A stretch of DNA of 64,000 nucleotides from a bacterium (GCA_016202645.1 JACQOF010000003.1:1-64000); one strand, 5' to 3'; shown: positions 47,051-55,780, counted from the stretch's first letter. The notes: a model not told the origin generated them from the letters alone. Translations and numbers: made by a program.

Positions 47051-48061
47051 ATGTCAACCTTCCCCACAATGCGCCTTCGCCGACTGCGTTCCTCAGCCCC
47101 GATCCGCCGGCTTGTCCGTGAGACCCGTCTTCATGCGGCGGAACTGATCTACCCGCTCTTTGTCCGGGCCGGCCGGTCCGTCCGGGAACCGATTCCGTCC
47201 ATGCCCGGGCAATTTCGATATTCCCCAGATACCATCGTCCGTGAATGCGAGCGTGCTCTAAAGGCCGGCGTGCATGCGGTCCTCCTGTTTGGTATTCCCT
47301 CCTCCAAAGATGCCTTGGGCAAATCCGGTACGGATCCGAAGGGCGTGGTGCCGCAGGCGGTCCGGGCGATCAAGCGCGCGCTTCCGGAACTGGTCGTGAT
47401 CACGGATGTGTGTCTGTGCGAGTATACGGATCATGGTCATTGCGGATTGGTGAGGGAGAAAGGGAGAAAGGGAGAGAGGGAGAAAGTCAAAACCGTGGAC
47501 AATGATGCGACACTCCCGCTCCTGGCGAAAATGTCGCTCGTTCATGCCGAGTCCGGCGCGGACATCATCGCGCCGTCGGACATGATGGACGGGCGGGTGG
47601 GGGCGATTCGTTCAGCCTTGGACAAACGTGGATTCGATCAGACGCCAATTCTTTCCTACGCGGCCAAATACGCAAGCGCCTTTTACGGGCCATTCCGGGA
47701 CGCGGCCGGCAGTACGCCGAAATTCGGCGACCGCGCGGGATACCAGATGGACCCGCCGAATGTTCGGGAGGCGCTTCGGGAGATCGAGATGGACCTTTCG
47801 GAAGGCGCCGACGCGGTGATGGTGAAGCCCGCGCTGGCGTATCTGGACGTCATCCGCGCCGCCCGTTCCAAATTCGACGTTCCGATCGCGGCCTACAATG
47901 TCAGCGGCGAATACAGTCTCGTGAAAGCGGCCGCCGTGAAGGGGTGGATCGACGAGCGCCGGGCGGCGCTGGAAATTCTGACCGCCATCAAGCGCGCCGG
48001 GGCGGATTTGATCCTGACCTATTGGGCCATCGACGCCGCCCGCTGGATCGCCTCGGATTGA
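47051..48061 (+). CDS. hemB: Porphobilinogen synthase (delta-aminolevulinic acid dehydratase)
   Basis: HemB joins two 5-aminolevulinate molecules to porphobilinogen in haem/tetrapyrrole synthesis. The 336-aa enzyme has the zinc-site Cys121, Cys123 and Cys131 (DVCLCEYTDHGHC), Schiff-base lysines K206 (YAAKYASAFYGPF) and K259 (VMVKP), and APSDMMDGRVGAIR. Directly after the third zinc Cys, residues 135-147 (REKGRKGEREKVK) are extra and very basic; they are encoded by the 8-bp tandem repeat at 47454-47485. The insertion keeps the frame and lies in the active-site lid region. The stop overlaps a promoter for the next genes. Confidence 0.96.
   Translation: MSTFPTMRLRRLRSSAPIRRLVRETRLHAAELIYPLFVRAGRSVREPIPSMPGQFRYSPDTIVRECERALKAGVHAVLLFGIPSSKDALGKSGTDPKGVVPQAVRAIKRALPELVVITDVCLCEYTDHGHCGLVREKGRKGEREKVKTVDNDATLPLLAKMSLVHAESGADIIAPSDMMDGRVGAIRSALDKRGFDQTPILSYAAKYASAFYGPFRDAAGSTPKFGDRAGYQMDPPNVREALREIEMDLSEGADAVMVKPALAYLDVIRAARSKFDVPIAAYNVSGEYSLVKAAAVKGWIDERRAALEILTAIKRAGADLILTYWAIDAARWIASD
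47454..47485 (+). repeat. 8-bp tandem repeat inside hemB
   Basis: Four tandem units of GGGAGAAA (the third reads GGGAGAGA) occupy 32 bp. Gain or loss of one unit would shift the hemB frame. Confidence 0.95.
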
Positions 48062-48086
48062 CTCCCGCCGATTCGTTATAGATAAT
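48058..48086 (+). promoter_or_regulatory. Sigma70-like promoter overlapping the hemB stop
   Basis: TTGACT (48058-48063; it contains the hemB TGA stop), 17-bp spacer, GATAAT (48081-48086). Start near 48093, followed by a Shine-Dalgarno GAGGTGAT and ATG 48107. Confidence 0.75.
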
Positions 48087-48106
48087 TTCCGTTGAGGTGA
48101 TGAGAC

Positions 48107-48361
48107 ATGCCGATCTATGAATTCAACTGTCCGTCCTGCCGGAAACCGTTCCAGAAACTGCTGCCCAGCATGTCCTGGAAGGGCGTTGTCTGCCCGGCCT
48201 GCGGCAGTGACAAAGTCGAGAAGAAGCTTTCGCGGTTCGCGGTTGTCGGCGGAGAAGACTCGGGGGACTCTGATTTCGGAAGCGGCGATTCCGACGCCGA
48301 CGGGGACGCGGCCTGTTCCGGAGATCCGTCGGACTGTTCGCGCTGTGATCTTGACGATTAA
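48107..48361 (+). CDS. FmdB-type zinc-ribbon protein
   Basis: The 84-aa protein starts MPIYEFNCPSCRKPFQKL, the FmdB/CxxC_CxxC_SSSS pattern, with a second pair CPACGS completing a zinc ribbon. The C-terminal half is Asp/Ser/Gly-rich and carries four more Cys-containing positions (CSGDPSDCSRC). Function is unknown; FmdB was named as a possible regulator. AGGTGAT precedes the start. It is followed 21 bp later by another zinc-ribbon gene. Confidence 0.88.
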   Translation: MPIYEFNCPSCRKPFQKLLPSMSWKGVVCPACGSDKVEKKLSRFAVVGGEDSGDSDFGSGDSDADGDAACSGDPSDCSRCDLDD

Positions 48362-48382
48362 TCACCAGGGAAGGGGGACCGA

Positions 48383-48601
48383 ATGGCCGTCATAGACGAT
48401 CTGAACAGTTCCGACGATTACATGCGCAGTACGGCGGCTTCCTACCGCTGCGAGGAATGCGGCTACAAGTGGAAGGTCAAGGAATCGGGGATGGATGATG
48501 AGGCAGACGAGTTGAGCGACACGGTCTCCTACGACGCCAACGACGACGTCGAGCCTTCCAGCTGTCCCCTGTGCGGCTGTTCGGACATTTTGACGCTCTG
48601 A
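48383..48601 (+). CDS. Small acidic zinc-ribbon protein
   Basis: The 72-aa protein has CEECGYKW and CPLCGCSD, which would form one zinc ribbon, separated by a very acidic stretch. AGGGGGA lies upstream of the ATG at good spacing. No family recognised. Probably co-transcribed with the FmdB-type gene; a role in nucleic-acid or protein binding is possible but not shown. Confidence 0.75.
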   Translation: MAVIDDLNSSDDYMRSTAASYRCEECGYKWKVKESGMDDEADELSDTVSYDANDDVEPSSCPLCGCSDILTL

Positions 48602-48647
48602 TCCCGCCCTTGACCGCCGCGCGCCGCGTGCCTCCCGCCAACTAACC

Positions 48648-49781
48648 ATGCGCAACGTCTACATCCGCGGCGTCGGGATGACGAAATTCGGCCCGACACA
48701 GTCCCGGCTGGAGGAAATGATGTACGAAGCCGCAGTGCAGGCGATGTCGGACGCCGCCGTGGAGGACGTCGACGCGGTCGTGGTCGGCGCCATGAGCCCG
48801 GAGTCCTTCACGGGTGAAAGCAATATTTCCGCCTTCATCACCGATTACCTGGGCCTTGTTCCCAAGCCGACCATCCGCATCGAAACGGCCTCCTCGACCG
48901 GCGCCGCGATTTTCGACGGCGCGTTTTTTGCGCTCGCCAGCGGATTCTTCCGGAACATCCTGGTTCTCGCCGGCGAGAAGATGACGACCCTCGGCACGGC
49001 CGCCGCCACCCGGATCCTTTCCGAAGTCCTGTCCCCCCAGGAACGCCGCCAGGGCGGGACGATGCCGGCGCTTGCGGCGCTGGTTTGCCGGGCCTACATG
49101 CACGCCAGCGGCTGTCCGCGCGAGGCGTTAACGTATGTCGCGGTCAAAAATCACCGGAACGCCGTTAAAAATCCCTACGCCCATTTCCAGTTCCCGGTCG
49201 ACGCCGCCCGGGTCGAGACAAGCAAAGTCATCGCCGACCCCCTGCGGCTCTATGACTGCAGTCCCATGTCGGACGGCGCCGCCGCGATGGTGATGACCAC
49301 CGACAAAACGCCGATCCGCGTGGCCGGCATCGGCCACGGCACGGATTATGTTTCTCTGGCCCAGCGGGAGAGCCTGACCAGTTTTTCCTCCACGCGGGTC
49401 GCGGCCCAGAAGGCTTTCAAACTGGCCGAGATCAAGCCCTCGAAAATCGACATCGCCGAAATCCACGACGCTTTCACGCCTTTCGAACTGATCGGCTGCG
49501 AAGACGTCGGGTTTTTCGATCCGGGAACCAGCTGGAAAGAAATTCTGAAGGGTGAAACCGCCCTTGACGGACCTCTGCCCGTGAATCCGTCCGGCGGCCT
49601 CAAGGCCCGCGGCCATCCGGTCGGGGCTTCCGGCCTGGCGCAGATCATTGAAATCGTGTGGCAGCTGCGCGGCCATGCCGGCGCGCGCCAAGTCGGGAAA
49701 CCTTTGAGGTACGGCCTCACGCAGAGCGTCGGCGGCATGGCGACCAGCAACATCGTGACCATTCTGGAGAAAACCGGATGA
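48648..49781 (+). CDS. Thiolase-superfamily protein (SCP-x type) lacking the catalytic Cys
   Basis: The 377-aa protein aligns over its length with SCP-x/archaeal acetyl-CoA acetyltransferase-type thiolases: VGMTKFG start, CSPMSDGAAA, EIHDAFTPFE and the His motif NPSGGLKARGHPVGASG. At the nucleophile position, where relatives have EAACASG, it has ETASSTG: Ser82 replaces Cys. Thiolase chemistry would be lost or changed. It is coupled by overlap to a DUF35 gene, the usual partner of this type, which presents or binds CoA substrate. The function is uncertain; the conserved His suggests it still binds acyl-CoA. Confidence 0.9.
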   Translation: MRNVYIRGVGMTKFGPTQSRLEEMMYEAAVQAMSDAAVEDVDAVVVGAMSPESFTGESNISAFITDYLGLVPKPTIRIETASSTGAAIFDGAFFALASGFFRNILVLAGEKMTTLGTAAATRILSEVLSPQERRQGGTMPALAALVCRAYMHASGCPREALTYVAVKNHRNAVKNPYAHFQFPVDAARVETSKVIADPLRLYDCSPMSDGAAAMVMTTDKTPIRVAGIGHGTDYVSLAQRESLTSFSSTRVAAQKAFKLAEIKPSKIDIAEIHDAFTPFELIGCEDVGFFDPGTSWKEILKGETALDGPLPVNPSGGLKARGHPVGASGLAQIIEIVWQLRGHAGARQVGKPLRYGLTQSVGGMATSNIVTILEKTG

Positions 49782-50152
49782 GTCCCGAACTGACCCCGGG
49801 TCCGGGCGCGGGCGGCTCCCTCGAAACGCGCCTTGAGGCTTCCATCTGCGGAAAATGCCACAAGCAATATGTCCCGGTCCGGGCCTACTGCTCGGCCTGC
49901 CGTGGCCGGACGGAGCGGATCTACGTGGAGGGCCGCGGAAAACTGAAAACCTTCACCACGCTTTTCGTCACGCCCGACGGATTCACGCCACCGCTCGTGC
50001 TGGGCATTTGTGAGCTGGACAGCGGCACGCGAGTCCTCGGGGAGATCCTGGATTACCGCCTGAAGGAAAGTCTCGAGATCGACGAAGGGGTGATCGTGTC
50101 GGAAAAAGACGGCAAGTATCTCTTCCGCTTGGAGCGGGGTCTTTCCGCGTGA
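49778..50152 (+). CDS. DUF35 zinc-ribbon/OB-fold protein
   Basis: The 124-aa protein has a rubredoxin-like zinc ribbon (CGKCHKQYVPVRAYCSAC) and a C-terminal OB fold (KLKTFTTLFVTPDGFTPPLVLGI). DUF35 proteins form complexes with SCP-x thiolases or HMG-CoA synthases and are thought to bind acyl-CoA. The ATG 49778 overlaps the thiolase stop (ATGA), and its stop overlaps the next GTG. The longer upstream frame is not used. Confidence 0.92.
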   Translation: MSPELTPGPGAGGSLETRLEASICGKCHKQYVPVRAYCSACRGRTERIYVEGRGKLKTFTTLFVTPDGFTPPLVLGICELDSGTRVLGEILDYRLKESLEIDEGVIVSEKDGKYLFRLERGLSA

Positions 50153-50562
50153 CGTTCCGGGCAGGCCTTGCCGCGCTGATGATGTTCGCCGTTGCCTGCG
50201 GCCCGGCCGTGGAAACGCCGGAGCCGCGCGAGCTGGTTCTGCACGCGCGCACCGTGGACGGCCTGAAGATCGGCGCGCCGGTGTATCGGATCGTCAGTCA
50301 AGGAGACGATGCGCCTGTGGAAATCGGCCAAGTTGTTCGGCTCAGTTCCCGGCTCGATCAGGTCGAAGTGACAATTCGAATCGTGTCTCCCATACAGGTG
50401 TTCCGGGCGACCCGATTTGAACTCGCGCGGGATGAGGATTCCCGCCGCATCGTCCTCCTGCGTGAAACGGACCCGCCCGGACTTCCCGTCAACGCCGGTG
50501 AAAAAATCCCGCTCGAAGTCCCGCCGGAAACCTTGGAGGACCGTCTTTGGGTCGCGCGCTGA
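50149..50562 (+). CDS. Small lipoprotein, MlaD/Mce-like
   Basis: The 137-aa protein starts at GTG 50149 (overlapping the DUF35 stop) with a lipoprotein signal ending MFAVACG. The mature part has VDGLKIGAPVYRIV and a beta-rich pattern resembling a single MlaD/Mce domain, but the likeness is weak. It lacks the long C-terminal helix of real Mce proteins. Membrane lipid-related function is only a guess. It is followed by an overlapping TPR gene. Confidence 0.65.
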   Translation: MTFRAGLAALMMFAVACGPAVETPEPRELVLHARTVDGLKIGAPVYRIVSQGDDAPVEIGQVVRLSSRLDQVEVTIRIVSPIQVFRATRFELARDEDSRRIVLLRETDPPGLPVNAGEKIPLEVPPETLEDRLWVAR

Positions 50563-53393
50563 CGATCCTCGCCGCCGGCGCGGTTTCTCTCATCCTGTTT
50601 GTATTTCCAGCGTCCGGGGTTTCATCCCCCGGCGACGCCGCCCGCCCGCTTTCCCGGCTGGTCCGCGAGCTGATCGCGGCGCCGGATTCTCCGGTTCTGC
50701 ATTTTGAGCTGGGGGAAGCATATTTCCGCGGCGGCGTTCTACCCCAGGCGGAAAAAGAATATCTGGCGGCTCTGCGGCTCGGTGGCGCATCTCTCGGACC
50801 TGGTCCGCTGAAATCCTATCTCCGCGCCGTGCGGTCCCAGAGGTCGTTGTCCGCCGAGGAGGCCCGCCTGATGGACCTGCACCGGATGACCCCGCAAGAT
50901 CCGGAGGCCGCGCTCTGGCTGATCGACGTGCATTTGGAAAAAGGCGATGCCGCCGCCGCGCGGGCGCTGCTCAACGCTTTTCCCCAGTTCCGCCGCAACG
51001 AGGACATTCTCTCCAAATGGGTTGGTGTTTCGGGCGCAAGGCCTCCGCCCGGCGCGTCCGACCAGCCGGCCATCGATGAGCGCTTCACGGACCTGACAAC
51101 CCTTCTTCAAGTGGGCAGTCCGGCCCATCAGACCGGAGCGGCCCGGCAGATCATGGGTCTTGCGGCGACGAGCGCGCCGGCGGTCCTTGCCCCGGCGCAC
51201 CGCCGCGCTGTGCAGACATCCTTCGACATTCTCAAAACCGTCCTGGCCGAGACCGAGCAGTATCAACTTCACCAGGATTATCTGGATGTCCTCGAACTCT
51301 GGAAGTCCTCCTCGCAAGCTCTTGATGTCATGTCGGTCATGCGCCGGAAATTTCCGGCGCTCGCGTCCGATCCGGAATTTCTATATCGGCTGGCCCGGAT
51401 GCAATCCGCGGCCGGCAAGCCCGTTGATGCGCTGACTTCCGTTCAGGAATCTTTCCGGCGCGGCCTCGATCTCGCGACGGCGCGTCTGTTTCTGGCTGAT
51501 CTTTTGGACCGGAAGGGATCCGTCGCCGAAGCCATTGAAGAATACGTGAAATCTCTGGAGGGATTGATGCCGGCCCCCGACCGCATCCACGCAATGACCC
51601 GGATCGAAAAATGGCTTCCATCCGCCGCGGCGGCTTCCGTGACTCTCCTTGAACGGATCGCCCGCGTGATGCCGCAATCGGTCTCGGCGCAAGTTCTGCT
51701 GGCATCGCGGCTGGAGTCCTCCGGCAAAATCGAGGAATCTTACGGCCTGTATCTGGCGGCATTCAAGCTCGACCCGCAATCTCCGACCGTCCTGGCCGGT
51801 CTGGCGCGGACGCTGATTCGGATGGAACGGTGGTACGAGGCGGATGAGACTCTTCGGAAAATGGGCGCGGACCCGATTCTCGCTCTCTGGGGCCGCGCGC
51901 CCGTCTACGTCGTCGGCAGGCGGCTTTTCGAACTCGGAGAAACCGCGACGGTCCGTCGAACCATCGACGCCGCCCAGGCGGGAAGGGGATCTCCCGGAGG
52001 AGAAATGACCGCAGATCAGATTGCGCTGGCCGCGGACCTGGCTTTGTCGGACCGCCGGATGTCCGATGTGATCCGGCTGTATTTGCGATTGAAGCGGTTC
52101 CGGCCGCTCCATCAGGAGGAAACTCACAAACTCATTTTCGCACAGCGGAAATTTTCCGCTTCTCTTAAAAAGGAGGACCGCATTCCGGAGGAAGTCCCTC
52201 CCGTGCCCGCGCCTCCGCCGGGCGCCGTCGAAGAACAGCTGTCATGGATCCGGGCGAATATTGCTTCCGGCGATTTTTCATCCGCCGCGCGAATGTTGGA
52301 AATCCTGGAATCCGTTCTGTCCGCCGGCCCCGGCCCGGTCGTTCCGGAGGCGAATTCGCTCCTGGGCCGGATAGAACTGGCTCTGGGCAACAAATCCGCC
52401 GCGCGGGCCGCCTTCGGCCGCGCTCTCGCCCAAAATCCGCGGGATGCGGCGGCCGCGCTTGGTCTTGCCGGATTGCTCCGGGACGAAAAGGATCCCGCCG
52501 GCGCCGTTCAGATCCTGTCGGATCTCGAACCGAAACCTTCAAACGTCATGCGAGCGCTCTCAGACCTGTATGCGTCGCTTGGCCAGTGGGGGATGGCGGC
52601 GGCCTGGCAGGAAAAATCGGCCGGCGACCGTTCCGACAAGATCCGTGCGGCGTGGTACTGGTTCCGGGCGGGCCAGTACGAGGAAGCATCCCGGTTTGTC
52701 CCGCCGGGCGGTCTCTTTGAGGCCGTTCTCGAAGCGGAATCCGGACGGCCGGAAAAACTGGAGCGGCGAAGCGAAACCCTTCTGAAAAAAATCGTGGGAG
52801 AGCCTCTTCGTCCGGAAGGCGGTAAGGACCGCCCGATGGACCGCTGGACTCGCTCAGTTCTTGACGCCGCGAGATCGCGTCTGGAATCCGGGGACCTGGA
52901 GGCCGCGGTGGGACTCTGCGATTCCATTCTACGCCGAATTGCGCACCCGGAGGGATTGTATCTCAAGGCAGTCGCGTTCCTGCGTCTTGGATTTTATGAC
53001 GAAGCCGAGATCGCGCTCGATCGGGTGACGGCGGACACCGCATGGAGTGTGTCGGCGCATCTCCGGCTTGGCCAGCTGGAACTCATCCGCGGCCGGCCGG
53101 CCGAGGCGCTCCGGCATCTGGACCGCGCGGGTCCCGGCACGGACCCGGGCGAACTCATCCTGGCCTGGGGGATGGCCCTCGCGCGGACGAAATCTCCCGA
53201 GCAGGGGGAACAAATACTCCGGCAGGCCGCCCGCCGGGGCGACCGCGGAAAATTTTTCCTCGCGCGTTTTCTGGAGGAACAGGGCCGCTCACAGGAATCC
53301 CGGGACCTCTACGCCGCAATCGTTACCCCGCCCTACCGGGATTTCTCCCGGGAGCGCCGGGAAAAACTTGACAAGCCTCCGGGGCTTCGTTAG
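50547..53393 (+). CDS. Large secreted TPR-repeat protein
   Basis: The 948-aa protein begins at TTG 50547, within the end of the lipoprotein gene, with GGAGGA six bases upstream. A signal peptide (LTILAAGAVSLILFVFPASG) is followed by many degenerate tetratricopeptide repeats, for example LHFELGEAYFRGGVLPQAEK, LGKAAFGRALAQNP-like NKSAARAAFGRALAQNP and SAHLRLGQLELIRGRPAEAL. Such solenoids hold protein complexes together in the periplasm or outer membrane. No catalytic domain seen. The stop TAG is part of the -10 box of the next gene. Confidence 0.88.
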   Translation: MGRALTILAAGAVSLILFVFPASGVSSPGDAARPLSRLVRELIAAPDSPVLHFELGEAYFRGGVLPQAEKEYLAALRLGGASLGPGPLKSYLRAVRSQRSLSAEEARLMDLHRMTPQDPEAALWLIDVHLEKGDAAAARALLNAFPQFRRNEDILSKWVGVSGARPPPGASDQPAIDERFTDLTTLLQVGSPAHQTGAARQIMGLAATSAPAVLAPAHRRAVQTSFDILKTVLAETEQYQLHQDYLDVLELWKSSSQALDVMSVMRRKFPALASDPEFLYRLARMQSAAGKPVDALTSVQESFRRGLDLATARLFLADLLDRKGSVAEAIEEYVKSLEGLMPAPDRIHAMTRIEKWLPSAAAASVTLLERIARVMPQSVSAQVLLASRLESSGKIEESYGLYLAAFKLDPQSPTVLAGLARTLIRMERWYEADETLRKMGADPILALWGRAPVYVVGRRLFELGETATVRRTIDAAQAGRGSPGGEMTADQIALAADLALSDRRMSDVIRLYLRLKRFRPLHQEETHKLIFAQRKFSASLKKEDRIPEEVPPVPAPPPGAVEEQLSWIRANIASGDFSSAARMLEILESVLSAGPGPVVPEANSLLGRIELALGNKSAARAAFGRALAQNPRDAAAALGLAGLLRDEKDPAGAVQILSDLEPKPSNVMRALSDLYASLGQWGMAAAWQEKSAGDRSDKIRAAWYWFRAGQYEEASRFVPPGGLFEAVLEAESGRPEKLERRSETLLKKIVGEPLRPEGGKDRPMDRWTRSVLDAARSRLESGDLEAAVGLCDSILRRIAHPEGLYLKAVAFLRLGFYDEAEIALDRVTADTAWSVSAHLRLGQLELIRGRPAEALRHLDRAGPGTDPGELILAWGMALARTKSPEQGEQILRQAARRGDRGKFFLARFLEEQGRSQESRDLYAAIVTPPYRDFSRERREKLDKPPGLR

Positions 53394-53396
53394 AAT
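53368..53396 (+). promoter_or_regulatory. Strong sigma70-like promoter, nearly leaderless
   Basis: Perfect TTGACA (53368-53373), 17-bp spacer, TAGAAT (53391-53396). The predicted start is 53403, two bases before ATG 53405. The promoter lies wholly inside the end of the TPR gene. Confidence 0.8.
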
Positions 53397-53404
53397 GCCC
53401 GCGC

Positions 53405-54397
53405 ATGGTGAGTAATGTTCGTGCTGGACCTATGTCGAGGCTCCTGACCGGGATCATTCCGATTCTGTTTTTCAGCGGATCAGCCTATGCGGAAATGTTC
53501 GTGGCCGATTTCAACGGCGACGGCAAACCCGACGTCATCATGACGTCGGCCGCCTCTCCGGAAGGTTTCGTTGTGTTGCTCAATCAGGGCGAATGGGACG
53601 GTAAAGTGACGTTCCGCAAGACCTGGCCTGAGGTGAAATCCTCCGACGCCAGCCCGGCCTTTTCCGGCCACATGCCTGCTCCCGCCGCCATGCCAACCGC
53701 TTCATGGCCGTCGGCCTCGACGCCGACTTCCGCGCCGGCTTGGACTCCGCCGCCCGCGCCGACTTCCGCGCCGGCCTGGACGCCGCCGCCCGCGCCGACT
53801 TCCGCGCCGGCTTGGACTCCGCCGCCGGCGGCGCCGCCACCCGCCAAGCCGTCCATCGCGCCGCCTCCGTCGCCGACATTGGCCGGCTCGTCGCCGAAGC
53901 TGAAGTCCCCCGGCCTGATGTCCCGATCCGGTTCGGCCTCAAAAGCCGAGTGGACGCCTCCGGCCCAGACTCCGCCGGCCACTCCGGCCGCTACGGCCGC
54001 TCCGCCTGCTTCAAACTGGGTTCCCGGCGGGCGCCGGGTGGCACTGTTCAATTACAAGGACAAGACCGCCGGCGGGCAATTTGCGTGGCTGGAGCGCGGC
54101 ATCGCGAACATTCTAAAATTCGACGTCATTGAAGTCAAAAGTATTCAGCTCGTCGACCGGGAACAGACCGACGTCACGTTCGATCCGGCCTGGTACCGGG
54201 ACCGGGGCCTGACCGCCGATCTTATCATCACGGGCGAATTCAGCGAGGCCGGGCCTCAGCTCAAAGTCACCACTTGGTTTCTTTCCCCGACGATGGCGTC
54301 GGTCGGCCAATTCGAGATCGAGGGCGACCGCGCCGATATTTTTTCGTTGATCGAAAAAGTCGGGTTGCGGCTCAAGCAGGAATTATCCTCCCTCTAA
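53405..54397 (+). CDS. Exported protein: FG-GAP remnant, Pro/Ala repeats, CsgG/TolB-like domain
   Basis: The 330-aa protein has a signal peptide (LLTGIIPILFFSGSAYA), then a single FG-GAP-like calcium motif (FVADFNGDGKPDVIM), a Pro/Ala/Ser/Thr linker including three 12-residue repeats (TSAPAWTPPPAP), and a C-terminal domain of about 120 residues (RRVALFNYKDKTAGG, LIITGEF) resembling CsgG/FlgO/TolB-N. Such domains assemble periplasmic or outer-membrane oligomers. The start at ATG 53405 is set by the promoter; ATG 53432 is possible. Confidence 0.8.
   Translation: MVSNVRAGPMSRLLTGIIPILFFSGSAYAEMFVADFNGDGKPDVIMTSAASPEGFVVLLNQGEWDGKVTFRKTWPEVKSSDASPAFSGHMPAPAAMPTASWPSASTPTSAPAWTPPPAPTSAPAWTPPPAPTSAPAWTPPPAAPPPAKPSIAPPPSPTLAGSSPKLKSPGLMSRSGSASKAEWTPPAQTPPATPAATAAPPASNWVPGGRRVALFNYKDKTAGGQFAWLERGIANILKFDVIEVKSIQLVDREQTDVTFDPAWYRDRGLTADLIITGEFSEAGPQLKVTTWFLSPTMASVGQFEIEGDRADIFSLIEKVGLRLKQELSSL
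53725..53832 (+). repeat. 36-bp tandem repeat, three copies
   Basis: Units at 53725-53760, 53761-53796 and 53797-53832 each encode a 12-residue Pro-rich block. Changes in copy number stay in frame and would alter linker length. Confidence 0.93.
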
Positions 54398-54422
54398 GTC
54401 AGTGTTGCCATACAGCCTTCTT

Positions 54423-54494
54423 CGTCATTCCCGCGAAAGCGGGAATCCAGTCTTTTGCCGATGGGTCTGGATGCCCGCATTCGCGGGCATGACG
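54423..54494. repeat. Paired hairpin repeat (REP/BIME-like), complete copy
   Basis: Same organisation as 11408-11483: the unit CGTCATTCCCGCG...GGGAATCCAG (54423-54450) and its inverse CTGGATGCCCGC...GGGCATGACG (54467-54494). It lies between the CsgG-like gene and deoB. The left unit is identical to that at 11408. Confidence 0.92.
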
Positions 54495-54537
54495 GCCTGA
54501 ACAGCTGCAAGTCTCCGATACAGCCGGAAATCCTGTT

Positions 54538-55707
54538 ATGAAGTTCTCCCGGGTTTTTCTGATTGTTCTGGACGGCGTCGGCTGCGGCGAGGCCCCGGAC
54601 ACCGCCGCGTTTGGCGATTCGGGATCGGATACGCTCGGCAACATCGCACGGGCGGTCGGCGGGGTGTCGCTTCCGACGCTGGAAGCCATGGGACTTGGAC
54701 GGGTCGGATCCATTCAGGGCGTGAACCCGGCCCGGGCGCGAGCCGGGGCCTACGGCGTGATGATCGAAAAATCCTCCAACAAGGACACCACGAGCGGCCA
54801 CTGGGAGATGGCGGGGGTGGTGGTCAAGGATGCCTTTCCGACGTATCCGCGCGGGTTTCCGCCGGAGATCATCGACGCATTCGAGAAGGAGATCGACCGG
54901 AAGGTCCTGGGGAACAAGGCCGCGTCCGGAACGGACATCATCAAGGAACTCGGCGGGGAACACGTGCGGACGGGCCGGCCGATCGTGTACACGTCCGCCG
55001 ACAGCGTATTCCAGATTGCCGCGCATGAGGATGTCATTCCATTGGAGGAATTGTACTCGATCTGCAAAACCGCCCGGCGCATTCTCCAGGGCAGGCACCG
55101 GGTGGGCCGTGTCATTGCCCGGCCATTCACCGGCCCGGCCGGACAGTTCAAGAGGACGCCGCACCGGCATGATTATTCCATTGAACCGCCAGAGCCCACT
55201 CTGCTGGACCGCCTGAAGGCCGCGCGGATCGACTCGCTGAGCATCGGAAAAATCAGCGACATTTTCGCCGGGCGGGGAATTACCGGCCACTATGGGATGG
55301 AGACCAACGCGGAAGGAATGAAGCAGCTGGCCGATCTGGCCGACGGAAAATTCCGGGGGCTCGCATTTCTCAACCTCGTCGATTTCGACATGCTCTACGG
55401 CCATCGGAACGATGTTCAGGGGTTTGCGGCGTCGCTGAAGGAGTTCGACACGGCCCTCGGCGGCTTTCTCAAAAAAATGAAACCAACCGACCTCGCGATC
55501 CTGACCGCCGACCACGGAAACGATCCGACCACGCCTTCCACCGACCACTCCCGGGAACTGGTCCCGCTGCTCGCCTGGCATTCGGGCATGACGCGTCTCG
55601 TCGATCTGGGCCGCCGCCAGGGATTCTGGGACATCGGGCAGACCGTTGCGGAGAATTTCGGAGTGGAAGGCTGGAGCGGCGCGGCGAGTTTTCTGGCCGA
55701 ACTCTAA
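54538..55707 (+). CDS. deoB: Phosphopentomutase
   Basis: DeoB converts (deoxy)ribose 1-phosphate to the 5-phosphate in nucleoside salvage. The 389-aa enzyme has the alkaline-phosphatase-type metal sites: VLDGVGCGEAPD, the phospho-acceptor Thr in NKDTTSGHWEM, NLVDFDMLYGHRND, LTADHGNDPTTPSTDHSRE. Length is normal. It stands alone on the plus strand with no strong promoter seen. It could work with the exported 5'-nucleotidase in using nucleosides. Confidence 0.97.
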   Translation: MKFSRVFLIVLDGVGCGEAPDTAAFGDSGSDTLGNIARAVGGVSLPTLEAMGLGRVGSIQGVNPARARAGAYGVMIEKSSNKDTTSGHWEMAGVVVKDAFPTYPRGFPPEIIDAFEKEIDRKVLGNKAASGTDIIKELGGEHVRTGRPIVYTSADSVFQIAAHEDVIPLEELYSICKTARRILQGRHRVGRVIARPFTGPAGQFKRTPHRHDYSIEPPEPTLLDRLKAARIDSLSIGKISDIFAGRGITGHYGMETNAEGMKQLADLADGKFRGLAFLNLVDFDMLYGHRNDVQGFAASLKEFDTALGGFLKKMKPTDLAILTADHGNDPTTPSTDHSRELVPLLAWHSGMTRLVDLGRRQGFWDIGQTVAENFGVEGWSGAASFLAEL

Positions 55708-55780
55708 AAAAAAAGTTGCAGGTTTTAGTTTCGCCTGGGATTCGTTTTCGCGTTCCCGGCGGAACCTGAAAACCTGCAAC
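55706..55780 (-). terminator. Strong intrinsic terminator for the minus-strand small genes
   Basis: Read on the minus strand, a long imperfect hairpin with a perfect 12-bp outer stem (GTTGCAGGTTTT, 55715-55726, with AAAACCTGCAAC, 55769-55780) is followed by nine T residues (55714-55706). It serves the transcript from 56462 towards 55850. Confidence 0.85.

Noticed and set aside
53725-53832. CRISPR-like repeats
   Set aside because: The three units are contiguous with no spacers and encode a Pro-rich linker.
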